Assembly: GCF_003947415.1 (NCBI RefSeq)
Contig: NZ_QHKL01000007.1
Coordinates: 1 to 64,000, forward strand
Source of the DNA: Amycolatopsis sp. WAC 01376
Lineage (GTDB): Bacteria; Actinomycetota; Actinomycetes; Mycobacteriales; Pseudonocardiaceae
Direction of reading: 5' to 3'
Length of the DNA: 64,000 nucleotides
Within the stretch, counting starts at the first letter, position 1. Each line of letters starts with the position of its first letter. Under the pieces are notes generated by a model. It ran no database searches. It was not told where the DNA came from and saw nothing but the letters and a program-made list of their open reading frames with translations. The translations under genes were made by a program, and so were the position numbers. Positions 24,220-34,000 of the stretch are shown here, one piece after another.

Positions 24220-25743
24220 GTGACCGACGAAATCCTTCGGATGCGGGGGATCACCAAGACCTTCCCCGGCGTCAAGGCGCTGCAGGACGTCAACCTGTCG
24301 GTGCGCCGGGGAGAGATCCACGCGATCTGCGGCGAGAACGGCGCGGGCAAGTCCACGCTGATGAAGGTGCTCTCGGGCGTCTACGCGCACGGCTCGTACG
24401 ACGGCGAGATCGTCTTCGACGGCGAGCCGTGCGCGTTCTCCGCGATCCGCGACAGCGAACGCCGCGGCATCGTGATCATCCACCAGGAACTCGCGCTGTG
24501 CCGGCAGCTGTCCATCGCGGAGAACATCTTCCTCGGCAACGAGAAGGCACGCGGCGGGCTGATCGACTGGAACCGGACCAACCAGCAGGCGGGCGAGCTC
24601 TTGCGACGCGTCGGCCTGCGGGAGAACCCGGTGACGCCGGTGCTCGACATCGGCGTCGGCAAACAGCAGCTGGTCGAGATCGCCAAGGCACTGTCCAAAG
24701 AGGTCAAACTGCTGATTCTGGACGAGCCGACGGCGGCGCTGAACGACGACGATTCGGCGCATCTGCTCGAACTGCTGCGCGGCCTCCGCGAGGACGGCGT
24801 CACCTGCGTCCTGATCTCGCACAAGCTCAACGAGATCGCCGCGATCGCCGACTCGATCACCATCCTGCGCGACGGCCGGACGATCGAAACACTGGACGCG
24901 GCCGCGGTCACCGAGGACCGGATCATCGCCGGGATGGTCGGCCGGAAACTGGAGAACCGCTTCCCGCCGAGGGAACCGCGGATCGGCGACGAGGTCCTCC
25001 GGATCGAGGACTGGACCGTGCACAGTCCGACGCAGCACGGCCGCGTCGTCGTGGACGGCGCGAGCCTGACGTTGCGGCGCGGCGAGATCGTCGGGCTGGC
25101 GGGACTGATGGGCGCCGGGCGGACCGAACTCGCGATGAGCGTGTTCGGCCGTTCGTACGGCAAGGATATCTCCGGACGGCTGGTCAAGGACGGTAAGGAG
25201 ATCGAGGTGCGCACGGTCGGCGACGCCGTCGCCAACGGGATCGCGTACGCCACCGAGGACCGCAAACGCTACGGGCTCAACCTCATCGAGGACATTCAGC
25301 GCAACATCTCCGGCGCCGCGCTGGGCAAACTCGCCCGGCGTGGCTGGGTGGACGAGAACGAAGAACACCGGGTCGCCGAAGAATTCCGCAAGAGCATGAA
25401 CATCAAGGCACCGGACGTGCGCAGCGTGACCGGCACGCTCTCCGGCGGCAACCAGCAGAAGGTCGTGCTGTCCAAATGGATCCTCACCGATCCGGACGTG
25501 CTGATCCTCGACGAGCCCACCCGCGGCATCGACGTCGGCGCGAAGTACGAGATCTACACGATCATCAACCGGCTCGCCGACGAGGGGAAGGCCGTCCTGG
25601 TCATCTCGTCCGAGCTGCCGGAGCTACTCGGTCTGTGCGACCGGATCTACACGTTGTCGGCCGGCCGGATCACCGGCGAGGTCGGCCGGGCCGAGGCCAC
25701 CCAAGAGGTCCTCATGCGGGCGATGACCAGGGAACAGGAGTAA
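24220..25743 (+). CDS. gguA: Sugar ABC transporter ATPase, GguA/MmsA type
   Basis: A 507-residue CUT2 ATPase with two ABC domains: GENGAGKST and DEPTAALND in the first, GLMGAGRTEL, LSGGNQQK and DEPTRGID in the second. The segment VYAHGSYDGEIVFDG is characteristic of the GguA branch. The GTG at 24220 has GAGG nine bases upstream and begins four bases after the chvE stop. It gives the arabinose block a second complete, ATPase-carrying importer besides YtfR. Confidence 0.92.
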   Translation: MTDEILRMRGITKTFPGVKALQDVNLSVRRGEIHAICGENGAGKSTLMKVLSGVYAHGSYDGEIVFDGEPCAFSAIRDSERRGIVIIHQELALCRQLSIAENIFLGNEKARGGLIDWNRTNQQAGELLRRVGLRENPVTPVLDIGVGKQQLVEIAKALSKEVKLLILDEPTAALNDDDSAHLLELLRGLREDGVTCVLISHKLNEIAAIADSITILRDGRTIETLDAAAVTEDRIIAGMVGRKLENRFPPREPRIGDEVLRIEDWTVHSPTQHGRVVVDGASLTLRRGEIVGLAGLMGAGRTELAMSVFGRSYGKDISGRLVKDGKEIEVRTVGDAVANGIAYATEDRKRYGLNLIEDIQRNISGAALGKLARRGWVDENEEHRVAEEFRKSMNIKAPDVRSVTGTLSGGNQQKVVLSKWILTDPDVLILDEPTRGIDVGAKYEIYTIINRLADEGKAVLVISSELPELLGLCDRIYTLSAGRITGEVGRAEATQEVLMRAMTREQE

Positions 25744-25746
25744 GAC

Positions 25747-26994
25747 ATGAGCACCGCCTCCGCTGACACCGCCACCGGTGTCCCGGAACAGCAGGGAGCC
25801 GCGCCGGCCAGGGCACCGCGCCGGATCTCGTTCAACCCGCGCGAGAGCGGCATCTACGTCGCGTTCGCGCTGATCGTCGTGTTGTTCTCGATCCTCACCG
25901 GCGGCGCGCTGCTGGAACCGCAGAACATCTCGAACCTGATCGTGCAGAACTCGTACGTGCTGATCCTCGCGATCGGCATGATCCTGATCATCATCGCCGG
26001 GCACATCGACCTGTCGGTCGGTTCCGTGGTGGCGCTGACCGGCGCGATCTCGGCCGTGCTGATGGTGAACATGGGCATGGCGTGGCCGCTCGCGCTGCTC
26101 ATCACCCTGGCGGTCGGCGCGGTGATCGGGGCGTGGCAAGGGTATTGGGTCGCCTACTTCGGCATCCCGGCGTTCATCGTGACGCTGGCCGGGATGCTGA
26201 TCTTCCGCGCCCTCACCCTGACCGTGCTCGGGAACCAGGGGATCGGGCCGTTCCCGGACGAGGTGCGGACGCTGGCGAACGGGTTCACCGGCGGCTATCT
26301 CGGCAACATCGGGCTCGGTCCGCTCGGCGGCGCCGACGTGGTCAGCCTGCTGGTGGGCGTCCTGGCCATCGGCGGCGCGGTCGTCTCGCGATGGCGCAAG
26401 CGCACGGCCCGGCTGAACTACCTGCAAGAGGTGGATCCGCTGCCGATGTTCCTGCTGAAGATCGCCGCGGCGGCCGCCGTCGTGCTGTTCGTGGTGGTGC
26501 AGCTGGCGCGGTACAAGAACCTGCCGTGGGTGCTGATCCTGCTGTCGGTGCTGGTGATCGGGTACTCGCTGGTCACGACGCGGGCCGTGTTCGGCCGCCA
26601 CATCTACGCCATCGGCGGGAACCTCCAGGCCGCGACCCTGTCCGGCGTGAAGGTCAAGGCCGTGACGTTCTGGATCTTCGTCAACATGGGCGTGCTCTCC
26701 GCGCTCGCCGGGATCATCGTGGCCGGACGGCTCAACCAGGCCGGTCCGACCGCGGGCAACATGTTCGAACTCGACGCGATCGCCGCCGCGTTCATCGGCG
26801 GCGCCGCGGTGCAGGGCGGCGTCGGCAAGGTGGTCGGCGCGATCACCGGCGGCCTGATCATGGGCGTGATCAACAACGGCATGTCCCTCATCGGCGCGCC
26901 GACCGAGAGCGTGAACCTGGTCAAGGGATTCGTGCTGCTCGCCGCCGTCGCCTACGACATCTGGACCAAACGGCGGGCCCGTACCGCCGCCTGA
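25747..26994 (+). CDS. gguB: Sugar ABC transporter permease, GguB type
   Basis: A 415-residue permease, longer than YtfT and YjfF as is normal for GguB. About a dozen hydrophobic stretches are present, with GMILIIIAGHIDLSVGSVVAL and FIGGAAVQGGVGKV in family-conserved positions. A long N-terminal tail of about 40 polar residues precedes the first helix. It starts three bases after the ATPase stop. Confidence 0.92.
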   Translation: MSTASADTATGVPEQQGAAPARAPRRISFNPRESGIYVAFALIVVLFSILTGGALLEPQNISNLIVQNSYVLILAIGMILIIIAGHIDLSVGSVVALTGAISAVLMVNMGMAWPLALLITLAVGAVIGAWQGYWVAYFGIPAFIVTLAGMLIFRALTLTVLGNQGIGPFPDEVRTLANGFTGGYLGNIGLGPLGGADVVSLLVGVLAIGGAVVSRWRKRTARLNYLQEVDPLPMFLLKIAAAAAVVLFVVVQLARYKNLPWVLILLSVLVIGYSLVTTRAVFGRHIYAIGGNLQAATLSGVKVKAVTFWIFVNMGVLSALAGIIVAGRLNQAGPTAGNMFELDAIAAAFIGGAAVQGGVGKVVGAITGGLIMGVINNGMSLIGAPTESVNLVKGFVLLAAVAYDIWTKRRARTAA

Positions 26995-27034
26995 TCTCTC
27001 CCGGTTTCCTCGCAACGTCGCGAAAGGAAGTGTT

Positions 27035-29569
27035 GTGCGCAGCAGGTCAACCCGGATCAGTGTGCTGTCCCTGACCATCGCCGCCGGTGTCCTCGTGCCC
27101 GTTCAGACCGCTTCGGGCCAAACACCGACGACCGACTACAGCCTCGCCGTGGAAGCGGCGGGACGTGGTGCCACGATCGACCGTTCGATGTACGGCGTCT
27201 TCTTCGAGGACATCAACCGCGCGGCGGACGGCGGGCTGTACGCCGAACTCGTGCAGAACCGCTCCTTCGAGTACGACAAGGCCGACAACGCGTCGTATAC
27301 GCCGTTGACGTCGTGGGCACCCACGGCGATCGACGGGGGAACCGGCACGGCGACGGTGGCCGACGACGACCGGCGGCTCAACGAACGGAACCGCCGTTAT
27401 CTCGAGCTCGACCTCGCCCGCGGCGAGTACGGCGTCGCGAATTCCGGCTACAACTCGGGGATCCGGGTCGAGTCGGGCAAGCAGTACGACTTCTCGGTGT
27501 TCGCCCGGACCGACCGGGCGGCGGGGACGCCGCTCACGGTGGCCGTCACCGATCCGGCCGGCAAGGCGCTCGCCGATCCGCTGCGGGTCCAGGTCCGCGG
27601 CGACGGCTGGGTGCGCTACACCGGCACCGTCCGGGCACGGGAGTCGAGTGCGCTGGGCAGGCTCGCGCTGACCGCGTCCGGCGGCGGGACGCTGCGGCTG
27701 GACATGGTGTCGCTGTTCCCGCGCGACACGTACAAGAACCGCCCCAACGGCATGCGGGCCGACCTCGCGGAGAAGATCGCCGCGCTGAAGCCCGGTTTCG
27801 TACGCTTCCCCGGCGGCTGCCTCGTCAACACCGGCAGCCACCAGGGCTACGAGGCGCCGAACTGGGAACGGAAGCGTTCGTACCAGTGGAAGGACACCAT
27901 CGGCCCGGTCGAACAGCGGGCCACGAACGCGAACTTCTGGGGTTACAACCAGTCCTACGGCATCGGCTACTACGAATACTTCCAGTTCTCCGAGGACATC
28001 GGCGCGATGCCGCTGCCGGTGGTGCCGGCGCTGGTCACCGGCTGCGGGCAGAACAAGGCGACCGATGACCCGGCGTTGCTGCGGCGGCACATCCAGGACA
28101 CCCTCGACCTGATCGAGTTCGCCAACGGCCCGGTCACCTCGGCCTGGGGTAAGAAACGGGCCGAGATGGGGCATCCGGCGCCGTTCAACCTGACGCATGT
28201 CGGCGTCGGCAACGAGGAGAACCTGCCCGACGAGTACTTCGCCCGCTTCACCGAGTTCCGGAAGGCGATCACGGCGAAATACCCGGGGATCACGGTGATC
28301 GGCAACTCGGGACCGGACGACACCGGCACGACGTTCGACCGGCTGTGGGACCTGAACCGGAACGCGAAGGTCTCGATGGTCGACGAGCATTACTACAACA
28401 GTCCGCAGTGGTTCCTCCAGAACAACCAGCGCTACGACACCTACGACCGCAACGGCCCCAAGGTCTTCCTCGGCGAGTACGCGTCCTTGGACAACAAGTT
28501 CGGCAACGCCTTGGCCGAAGCCGCGTACATGACCGGGCTGGAGCGGAACGCCGACGTCGTCAAGCTCGCGTCGTACGCGCCGTTGCTGGCGAACACCGAC
28601 TACGTGCAGTGGAAACCGGACATGATCTGGTTCGACAACCAGCGCTCGTGGGGTTCGGCCAGTTACGAGACGCAGAAGCTGTTCATGACCAACGTCGGCG
28701 ACCACGTGGTTCCGAGCAAGGCCTCCGCCACGCCGGCGACCGTCGCGCCGATCTCGGGTGCGATCGGGCTGTCGACCTGGGCCACGAGCGCGGCCTACGA
28801 CGACGTCAAGATCACGTCGGCCGACGGTGCGCAGCTGTTCTCGGACGACTTCTCCGGCGACGACTCACGCTGGTCGAAGGTGGCCGGACGGGGATCGTGG
28901 GCAGTGTCGAACGGGGCCTACGTCCAGTCCGACCAGGCCGCGGAGAACACCCTCGTGACCGCGGGCGATCCGTCCTGGAGCAACTACGACTTCTCCGTGA
29001 AGGCGACCAAGACGGGTGGCAAAGAAGGCTTCCTGGTCGCGTTCGGGGTCAAGGACACCGGCAACAACTACTGGTGGAACCTCGGCGGCTGGAACAACAC
29101 CGTGTCCGCCGTCGAGAAGACCGAAGGCGGCGGCAAGCAGACTCTGCTCCAGAACGACACCAAGATCGAGACCGGCAGGCAGTACGACCTGCGGGTCGAG
29201 GTCCGCGGCCGTCAGGTGACGCTGTTCCTCGACGGGCAGAAGTGGGGCTCGTTCACCGACGACAAGGTCGCCGAACCGTTCCGCCAGGTCGTCACCCGCG
29301 ACGTCAAGACCGGCGAACTCGTGGTCAAGGTCGTCAACGCCCAGACCTCGGCCGCCCGCACCCGGGTCGATCTCGGCACCCGCGTCCAGCCGGGTTCGAC
29401 CGCCCGCGTGACGACGTTGCAAGGCTCACCGGACGACGTCAACACCGCTTTCGCCACGCCGATCGCGCCGCGCGAGTCGCGGTTCTCCGGCGTGTCGACC
29501 AGCTTCGCCTACACCTTCCCACCGAACTCCGTGACGTTCCTGCGGTTCCCGGCCCGAGTGAGGGGATGA
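27035..29569 (+). CDS. Secreted GH51 alpha-L-arabinofuranosidase
   Basis: An 844-residue exported enzyme (signal peptide ending near TASGQ). A carbohydrate-binding jelly-roll (about 85-235) precedes the GH51 catalytic domain. Acid/base Glu is in GVGNEENLP (E394) and the nucleophile Glu in FLGEYAS (E481). A concanavalin-like domain of about 190 residues (about 580-770) is inserted near the C-terminus. GH51 enzymes cut terminal arabinofuranosyl groups from arabinan and arabinoxylan, supplying the arabinose that AraA uses. The GTG at 27035 follows AAAGGAAG. It lies 40 bases after gguB. Confidence 0.92.
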   Translation: MRSRSTRISVLSLTIAAGVLVPVQTASGQTPTTDYSLAVEAAGRGATIDRSMYGVFFEDINRAADGGLYAELVQNRSFEYDKADNASYTPLTSWAPTAIDGGTGTATVADDDRRLNERNRRYLELDLARGEYGVANSGYNSGIRVESGKQYDFSVFARTDRAAGTPLTVAVTDPAGKALADPLRVQVRGDGWVRYTGTVRARESSALGRLALTASGGGTLRLDMVSLFPRDTYKNRPNGMRADLAEKIAALKPGFVRFPGGCLVNTGSHQGYEAPNWERKRSYQWKDTIGPVEQRATNANFWGYNQSYGIGYYEYFQFSEDIGAMPLPVVPALVTGCGQNKATDDPALLRRHIQDTLDLIEFANGPVTSAWGKKRAEMGHPAPFNLTHVGVGNEENLPDEYFARFTEFRKAITAKYPGITVIGNSGPDDTGTTFDRLWDLNRNAKVSMVDEHYYNSPQWFLQNNQRYDTYDRNGPKVFLGEYASLDNKFGNALAEAAYMTGLERNADVVKLASYAPLLANTDYVQWKPDMIWFDNQRSWGSASYETQKLFMTNVGDHVVPSKASATPATVAPISGAIGLSTWATSAAYDDVKITSADGAQLFSDDFSGDDSRWSKVAGRGSWAVSNGAYVQSDQAAENTLVTAGDPSWSNYDFSVKATKTGGKEGFLVAFGVKDTGNNYWWNLGGWNNTVSAVEKTEGGGKQTLLQNDTKIETGRQYDLRVEVRGRQVTLFLDGQKWGSFTDDKVAEPFRQVVTRDVKTGELVVKVVNAQTSAARTRVDLGTRVQPGSTARVTTLQGSPDDVNTAFATPIAPRESRFSGVSTSFAYTFPPNSVTFLRFPARVRG

Positions 29570-29571
29570 CC

Positions 29572-31029
29572 ATGACGATCGACCGTCGTGACCTGTTCAG
29601 AGCGGGCGGCGGCTTGCTGGCCGCCACCGCCGTCGGCAGTCTGGCGCCGGGTACGGCCCAGGCCGCCGAGGCCGATCCCGCGTCGTTGACCACCCGGAAT
29701 CCGCTGGTCGAACAGCGGGCCGACCCGTTCATCACCCGGCCGGTGAACGGGATGTACTACCTGACCGGTTCGGTGCCGGAGTACGACCGCATCGTCGTGC
29801 GCGGCGCCGCCACGATCGACGGCCTGGCAACCGCCAGGGAGACGACGATCTGGCGACGGCCGTCGTCCGGGAAGATGGGCGGCCACATCTGGGCGCCGGA
29901 ACTGCACCGGATCGACGGGCGCTGGTACGTCTACTTCGCCGCGGGCGACTCGGACGACGTGTTCCGCATCCGGACGTACGTGCTGGAGTCCACTTCGGAC
30001 GATCCTCGAGCGGGCACGTGGGTGCTACGGGGGCAGATGGTGACCAAATGGGACACCTTCACGCTCGACTCGACGACGTTCGAGCATCGCGGCAAACGGT
30101 ACTTCGCCTGGGCGCAGAGCGAACCCGGGATCGCGACCAACAGCAACGTGTACCTCGCCGAGATGGCCTCGCCGCTGGCGATCAAGGGTGATCCCGTCCG
30201 GCTCGCGGTGCCCACGCTGCCGTGGGAGATCCAGGGATTCAAGGTCAACGAGGGGCCGGCGGTGCTCATCCGCAACGGCCGGGTGTTCATGACCTACTCG
30301 GCGAGCGCCACCGACGCCCGCTACTGCATGGGGCTGCTCACCGCCGACGAACGTTCGGACCTGCTCGACCCGCGGTCCTGGACGAAGTCGCCGCAGCCGG
30401 TGTTCACCACGAACGAGGCGACCCGGCAGTACGGCCCGGGGCACAACTCGTTCACCGTCGCCGAGGACGGGTCCGACGTGCTCGTCTACCACGCCCGCGA
30501 CTACCGCGACATCACCGGCGACCCGCTGTACGACCCGAACCGGCACACGAGAGTCCAGCGGCTGTACTGGAACGATGACGGGACGCCGAGTTTCGGCGTC
30601 CCGGTCGGCAAAGGCGGGCCTTGTGTCCGACTGTCCCCTTTGGACGATCCGGTGTTGTACGTTCGGCACTACGAGTACCGGCTGACGGCGGATGGCAACG
30701 TCCGTGAGCTCGCCGACTCGCAGTTCCGGATCGTCGCGGGGTTCCGCGGAGCGGGAACCGTCGCACTGCAATCGGTGAACTTCCCGGACCGCTACGTCCG
30801 GGTGGTCGACGCCTCGACCGTGCGGATCGATCCGTACGACGAGAGCGACGCCTACGGCCGGGCGGCGAGTTTCACCCAGGTGCCGGGCCTTGCCGACCGG
30901 CTGGCGGTGTCGTTCCGCCTGCCGGGTGAATCCGCCACCTATTTGGCCCACGACAAGGGAAGGATCTTGGTCTTCCGTCCCGGTACCGCGGTGCGGGATC
31001 GTCAACGGGTCAGCTTCCGGCTCAGCTGA
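29572..31029 (+). CDS. Tat-exported GH43 arabinosidase with AbfB (CBM42) domain
   Basis: A 485-residue protein. The N-terminus DRRDLFRAGGG is a twin-arginine signal, followed by a hydrophobic stretch ending at TAQA. The catalytic part starts LVEQRADPFITRP (first Asp in RADPF) and has DSTTF (second Asp) and KVNEGPAVL (catalytic Glu), the GH43 triad. The last 130 residues (QSVNFPDRYVRVVD, YLAHDKG) are an AbfB arabinose-binding domain. The ATG at 29572 has GAGGGG six bases upstream; an in-frame ATG at 29566 overlaps the previous stop. The Tat route contrasts with the Sec signals of its neighbours. Confidence 0.88.
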   Translation: MTIDRRDLFRAGGGLLAATAVGSLAPGTAQAAEADPASLTTRNPLVEQRADPFITRPVNGMYYLTGSVPEYDRIVVRGAATIDGLATARETTIWRRPSSGKMGGHIWAPELHRIDGRWYVYFAAGDSDDVFRIRTYVLESTSDDPRAGTWVLRGQMVTKWDTFTLDSTTFEHRGKRYFAWAQSEPGIATNSNVYLAEMASPLAIKGDPVRLAVPTLPWEIQGFKVNEGPAVLIRNGRVFMTYSASATDARYCMGLLTADERSDLLDPRSWTKSPQPVFTTNEATRQYGPGHNSFTVAEDGSDVLVYHARDYRDITGDPLYDPNRHTRVQRLYWNDDGTPSFGVPVGKGGPCVRLSPLDDPVLYVRHYEYRLTADGNVRELADSQFRIVAGFRGAGTVALQSVNFPDRYVRVVDASTVRIDPYDESDAYGRAASFTQVPGLADRLAVSFRLPGESATYLAHDKGRILVFRPGTAVRDRQRVSFRLS

Positions 31030-31051
31030 ACTCCCTGGGAGGTTGAACGCA

Positions 31052-34000
31052 GTGCTGCGAACACGCCCCATCGTCCTGGTCCTGGCGATGCTCGCCGGGA
31101 CCCTGGTCGCGGCCGGCTCATCGGCCGCGGCCGGCGGAGCACCCGCCGACGTCCAGTCCTACCTCGACGATCCACGGAAGGTCGCCGAAGGCCAGGAGCC
31201 ACCGCACGCCTACCTGCGTCCCTATGCGGACGTCTCCGCCGCGGCTCGCCGCGATGAACGCAGTCCCTACACACAGTCGCTCGACGGCAAGTGGCGGATC
31301 GCGATGGCGGACAACCCGTCGCAGGTCCCGGCGGGATTCCATGAGGACGGTTACGACGCGTCGCGCTGGCGCGAGGTGTCCGTCCCGCACACGTGGCAGA
31401 CGGACGGTCTGGACCACCCGATCTTCCGCAACATCGCCACCGAGATCCAGCCCGACGACCCGCCGCGCGTCCCGCGTGACGTCAACCCGACCGGCGCCTA
31501 CGTCCGCGACTTCACCCTGCCCGCGGACTGGACGGAACGCGAGACGTTCCTGCGCTTCGAGGGGGTCACGTCGGCGTACTTCGTCTGGGTGAACGGGCGG
31601 TACATCGGCTACGACCAGGGCGGCTACACACCGGCGGAGTTCGACATCTCCTCCGCGCTCCGTCCGGGACCGAACCGGATCGCCGTGCAGGTGCACCGCT
31701 GGAGCGCGGGCGCCTACCTGGAGGACGTCGACCAGTGGCGGTACTCGGGCATCTTCCGCTCGGTGACCCTGCATTCGGCGCCGGGGACGTTCATCCAGGA
31801 CGTGGGACTGACGACCGACCTCGACGCGACCTACACCGACGCCACCCTCAAGGCCGCGGTCGAGGTCGCCACCAAACCCGGCGGGACCACGGGCAAGCAC
31901 CGGGCCGGGCTGAGCCTGCGCGACGCCGCGGGCAAGGAGGTCGGCACCACGAGCGGGGAGGTCGACGCCGGTGGCAAGACCACGCTGAACCTGCCCGTCC
32001 GTAACCCCGCGAAGTGGACCGACGAGACGCCGAACCTGTACACGGCCGTCCTCACGTTGACCGCGCCCGACGGCCGCGTCACGCACATCACGAGCGAGAC
32101 GGTCGGGTTCCGCGAGATCGAGATCCGCGACAAGCAGTTGCTGGTCAACGGGAAACGGGTGCTGTTCAAGGGCGTCAACCGGGCGGAGAGCGATCCGGAT
32201 CACGGCAGGCACGTGCCCCGGCGCGCGCAGGAACGCGACGTCGCGCTGATGAAGCAGCTCAACGTCAACGCGGTCCGCACGTCGCACTACCCGTCGGATC
32301 CCTATTTCTACGAGCTGGCCGACCGGCACGGGCTCTGGATCGACGACGAGATCGACATCGAGACCCACAACCACGAGAACTGCGCTCAGTACTGCCAGGC
32401 GAACGACCCGGCCTGGCGGGACGCGTTCTTCGACCGCATGATCGGCATGGTCGAACGGGACAAGAACCATCCGAGCGTCTTCCTGTGGGACACGGGCAAC
32501 GAGGCGGGCCTCGGCGCGCATCACTTCGCGCTGGCGGAATGGCTGGACGCGAACGAGCCGACCCGGCCGATCTACCACCAGTCGAACAACCCGGACGGCG
32601 ACGCACCGTTCGCCGATGTGTGGGGGCCGCGCTATCCGTCCCCGGAGAAGTTCGCCGAGCAGGCGAAGAACACCACCAAACCGCTGATCTTCGGCGAGTA
32701 CGCCCACGCGATGGGCAACAGCCTCGGGAACTTCCGGGAGTTCTGGGACACGATCCGGGCGAACCCGCAGACCCAGGGCGGGTTCATCTGGGACTGGGCG
32801 GAACAGAACATCCGGCAGCGGATCCGGACCACGCCCGATTCGTCGGGCAACGACATCTCGGCGCATCTCAGCGGCAAACCGGATCTGGTCGACGGCCATC
32901 GCGGCAAGGCGCTGGCGCTGTCCGGACTGGACGACTTCGTCGAGGTCTACCGCGACCGGAAACTCGACATCACCGGAAAGGCGCTTACGCTGGACGCCTG
33001 GGTGAAACCGGGGAAATGGACCGGCGACTTCCGCATCCTCGGCAAGGGCGACCACCAGTACGCGCTCAAGATGAAGACGCAGGACACGCTGGAGTTCTTC
33101 ATCCACAGTGGAACGTGGCAGGCGGTGCAGGCCAAGGTGCCCGCCGACTTCTACGGCAACTGGCACCGGGTGAGCGGCACCTACGACGGCACGGCCCTGC
33201 GGCTCTATCTCGACGGCAAGGAGGTCGGCAGCAAACCGTTCACCGGCGCGATCGACCAGTCTTCGGCGGAGGTCGACGTCGGCCGCGACTTCGAGACGTC
33301 GTGGAACGACCCGTCGAACATCGGCTGGATGGGTCGCGGCGCCGTCGACGACGTCCGCATCTACGACAAGCCGCTGTCCGCCGCGGAGCTGTCCGGTGCC
33401 GCTCCGGCGGGCGGTGCGGTGCTGGCTTTGGATTTCGACAGCGTCACGGACCAGGGCAGTCACTTGTCCTATGGTTCCAGTCTGTCCGGTGTGGACGGCC
33501 TGATCGACTCGGATCGTTCGGCACAGCCGGAGACCGCGCAGATGGCGTGGGCACACCAGCCGCTCCGGTTCGCCTACTCGGGTGGTTCGTTGTCGGTGAC
33601 CAACGAGCGGCAGTTCAAGGGCACCGACGAGCTGAACCTGCGCTGGCGGATCCAGGAAGGCTCACGGATCGTCGCCCGCGGCGAGCAGCCGTTGCGGGTC
33701 GGCGCGGGGGCGACCGGGCGGGTCGCCGTTCCGGTGCCGCCGAATCCCGCGGACCGCGAGCGGTTCCTTACTGTCGAGGCGGTGACGACCCAGGCCGAGC
33801 CCATGCTCGCGCGGGGACATGTACTGGCGCACGACCAGTTCTCCCTGGGCGGGAAACGGATCCCCGGTCTGGACCGGAGTCCGCTCGACGGGAAGGCCGT
33901 CGGAGTCGTCGAGGACGCGGGTTCGGTGACGGCGTCGGCGGCCGGGGTCACGTACCGGGTGGACAAGACCACCGGCGCGCTGGCGTCCATCCGGCACCAG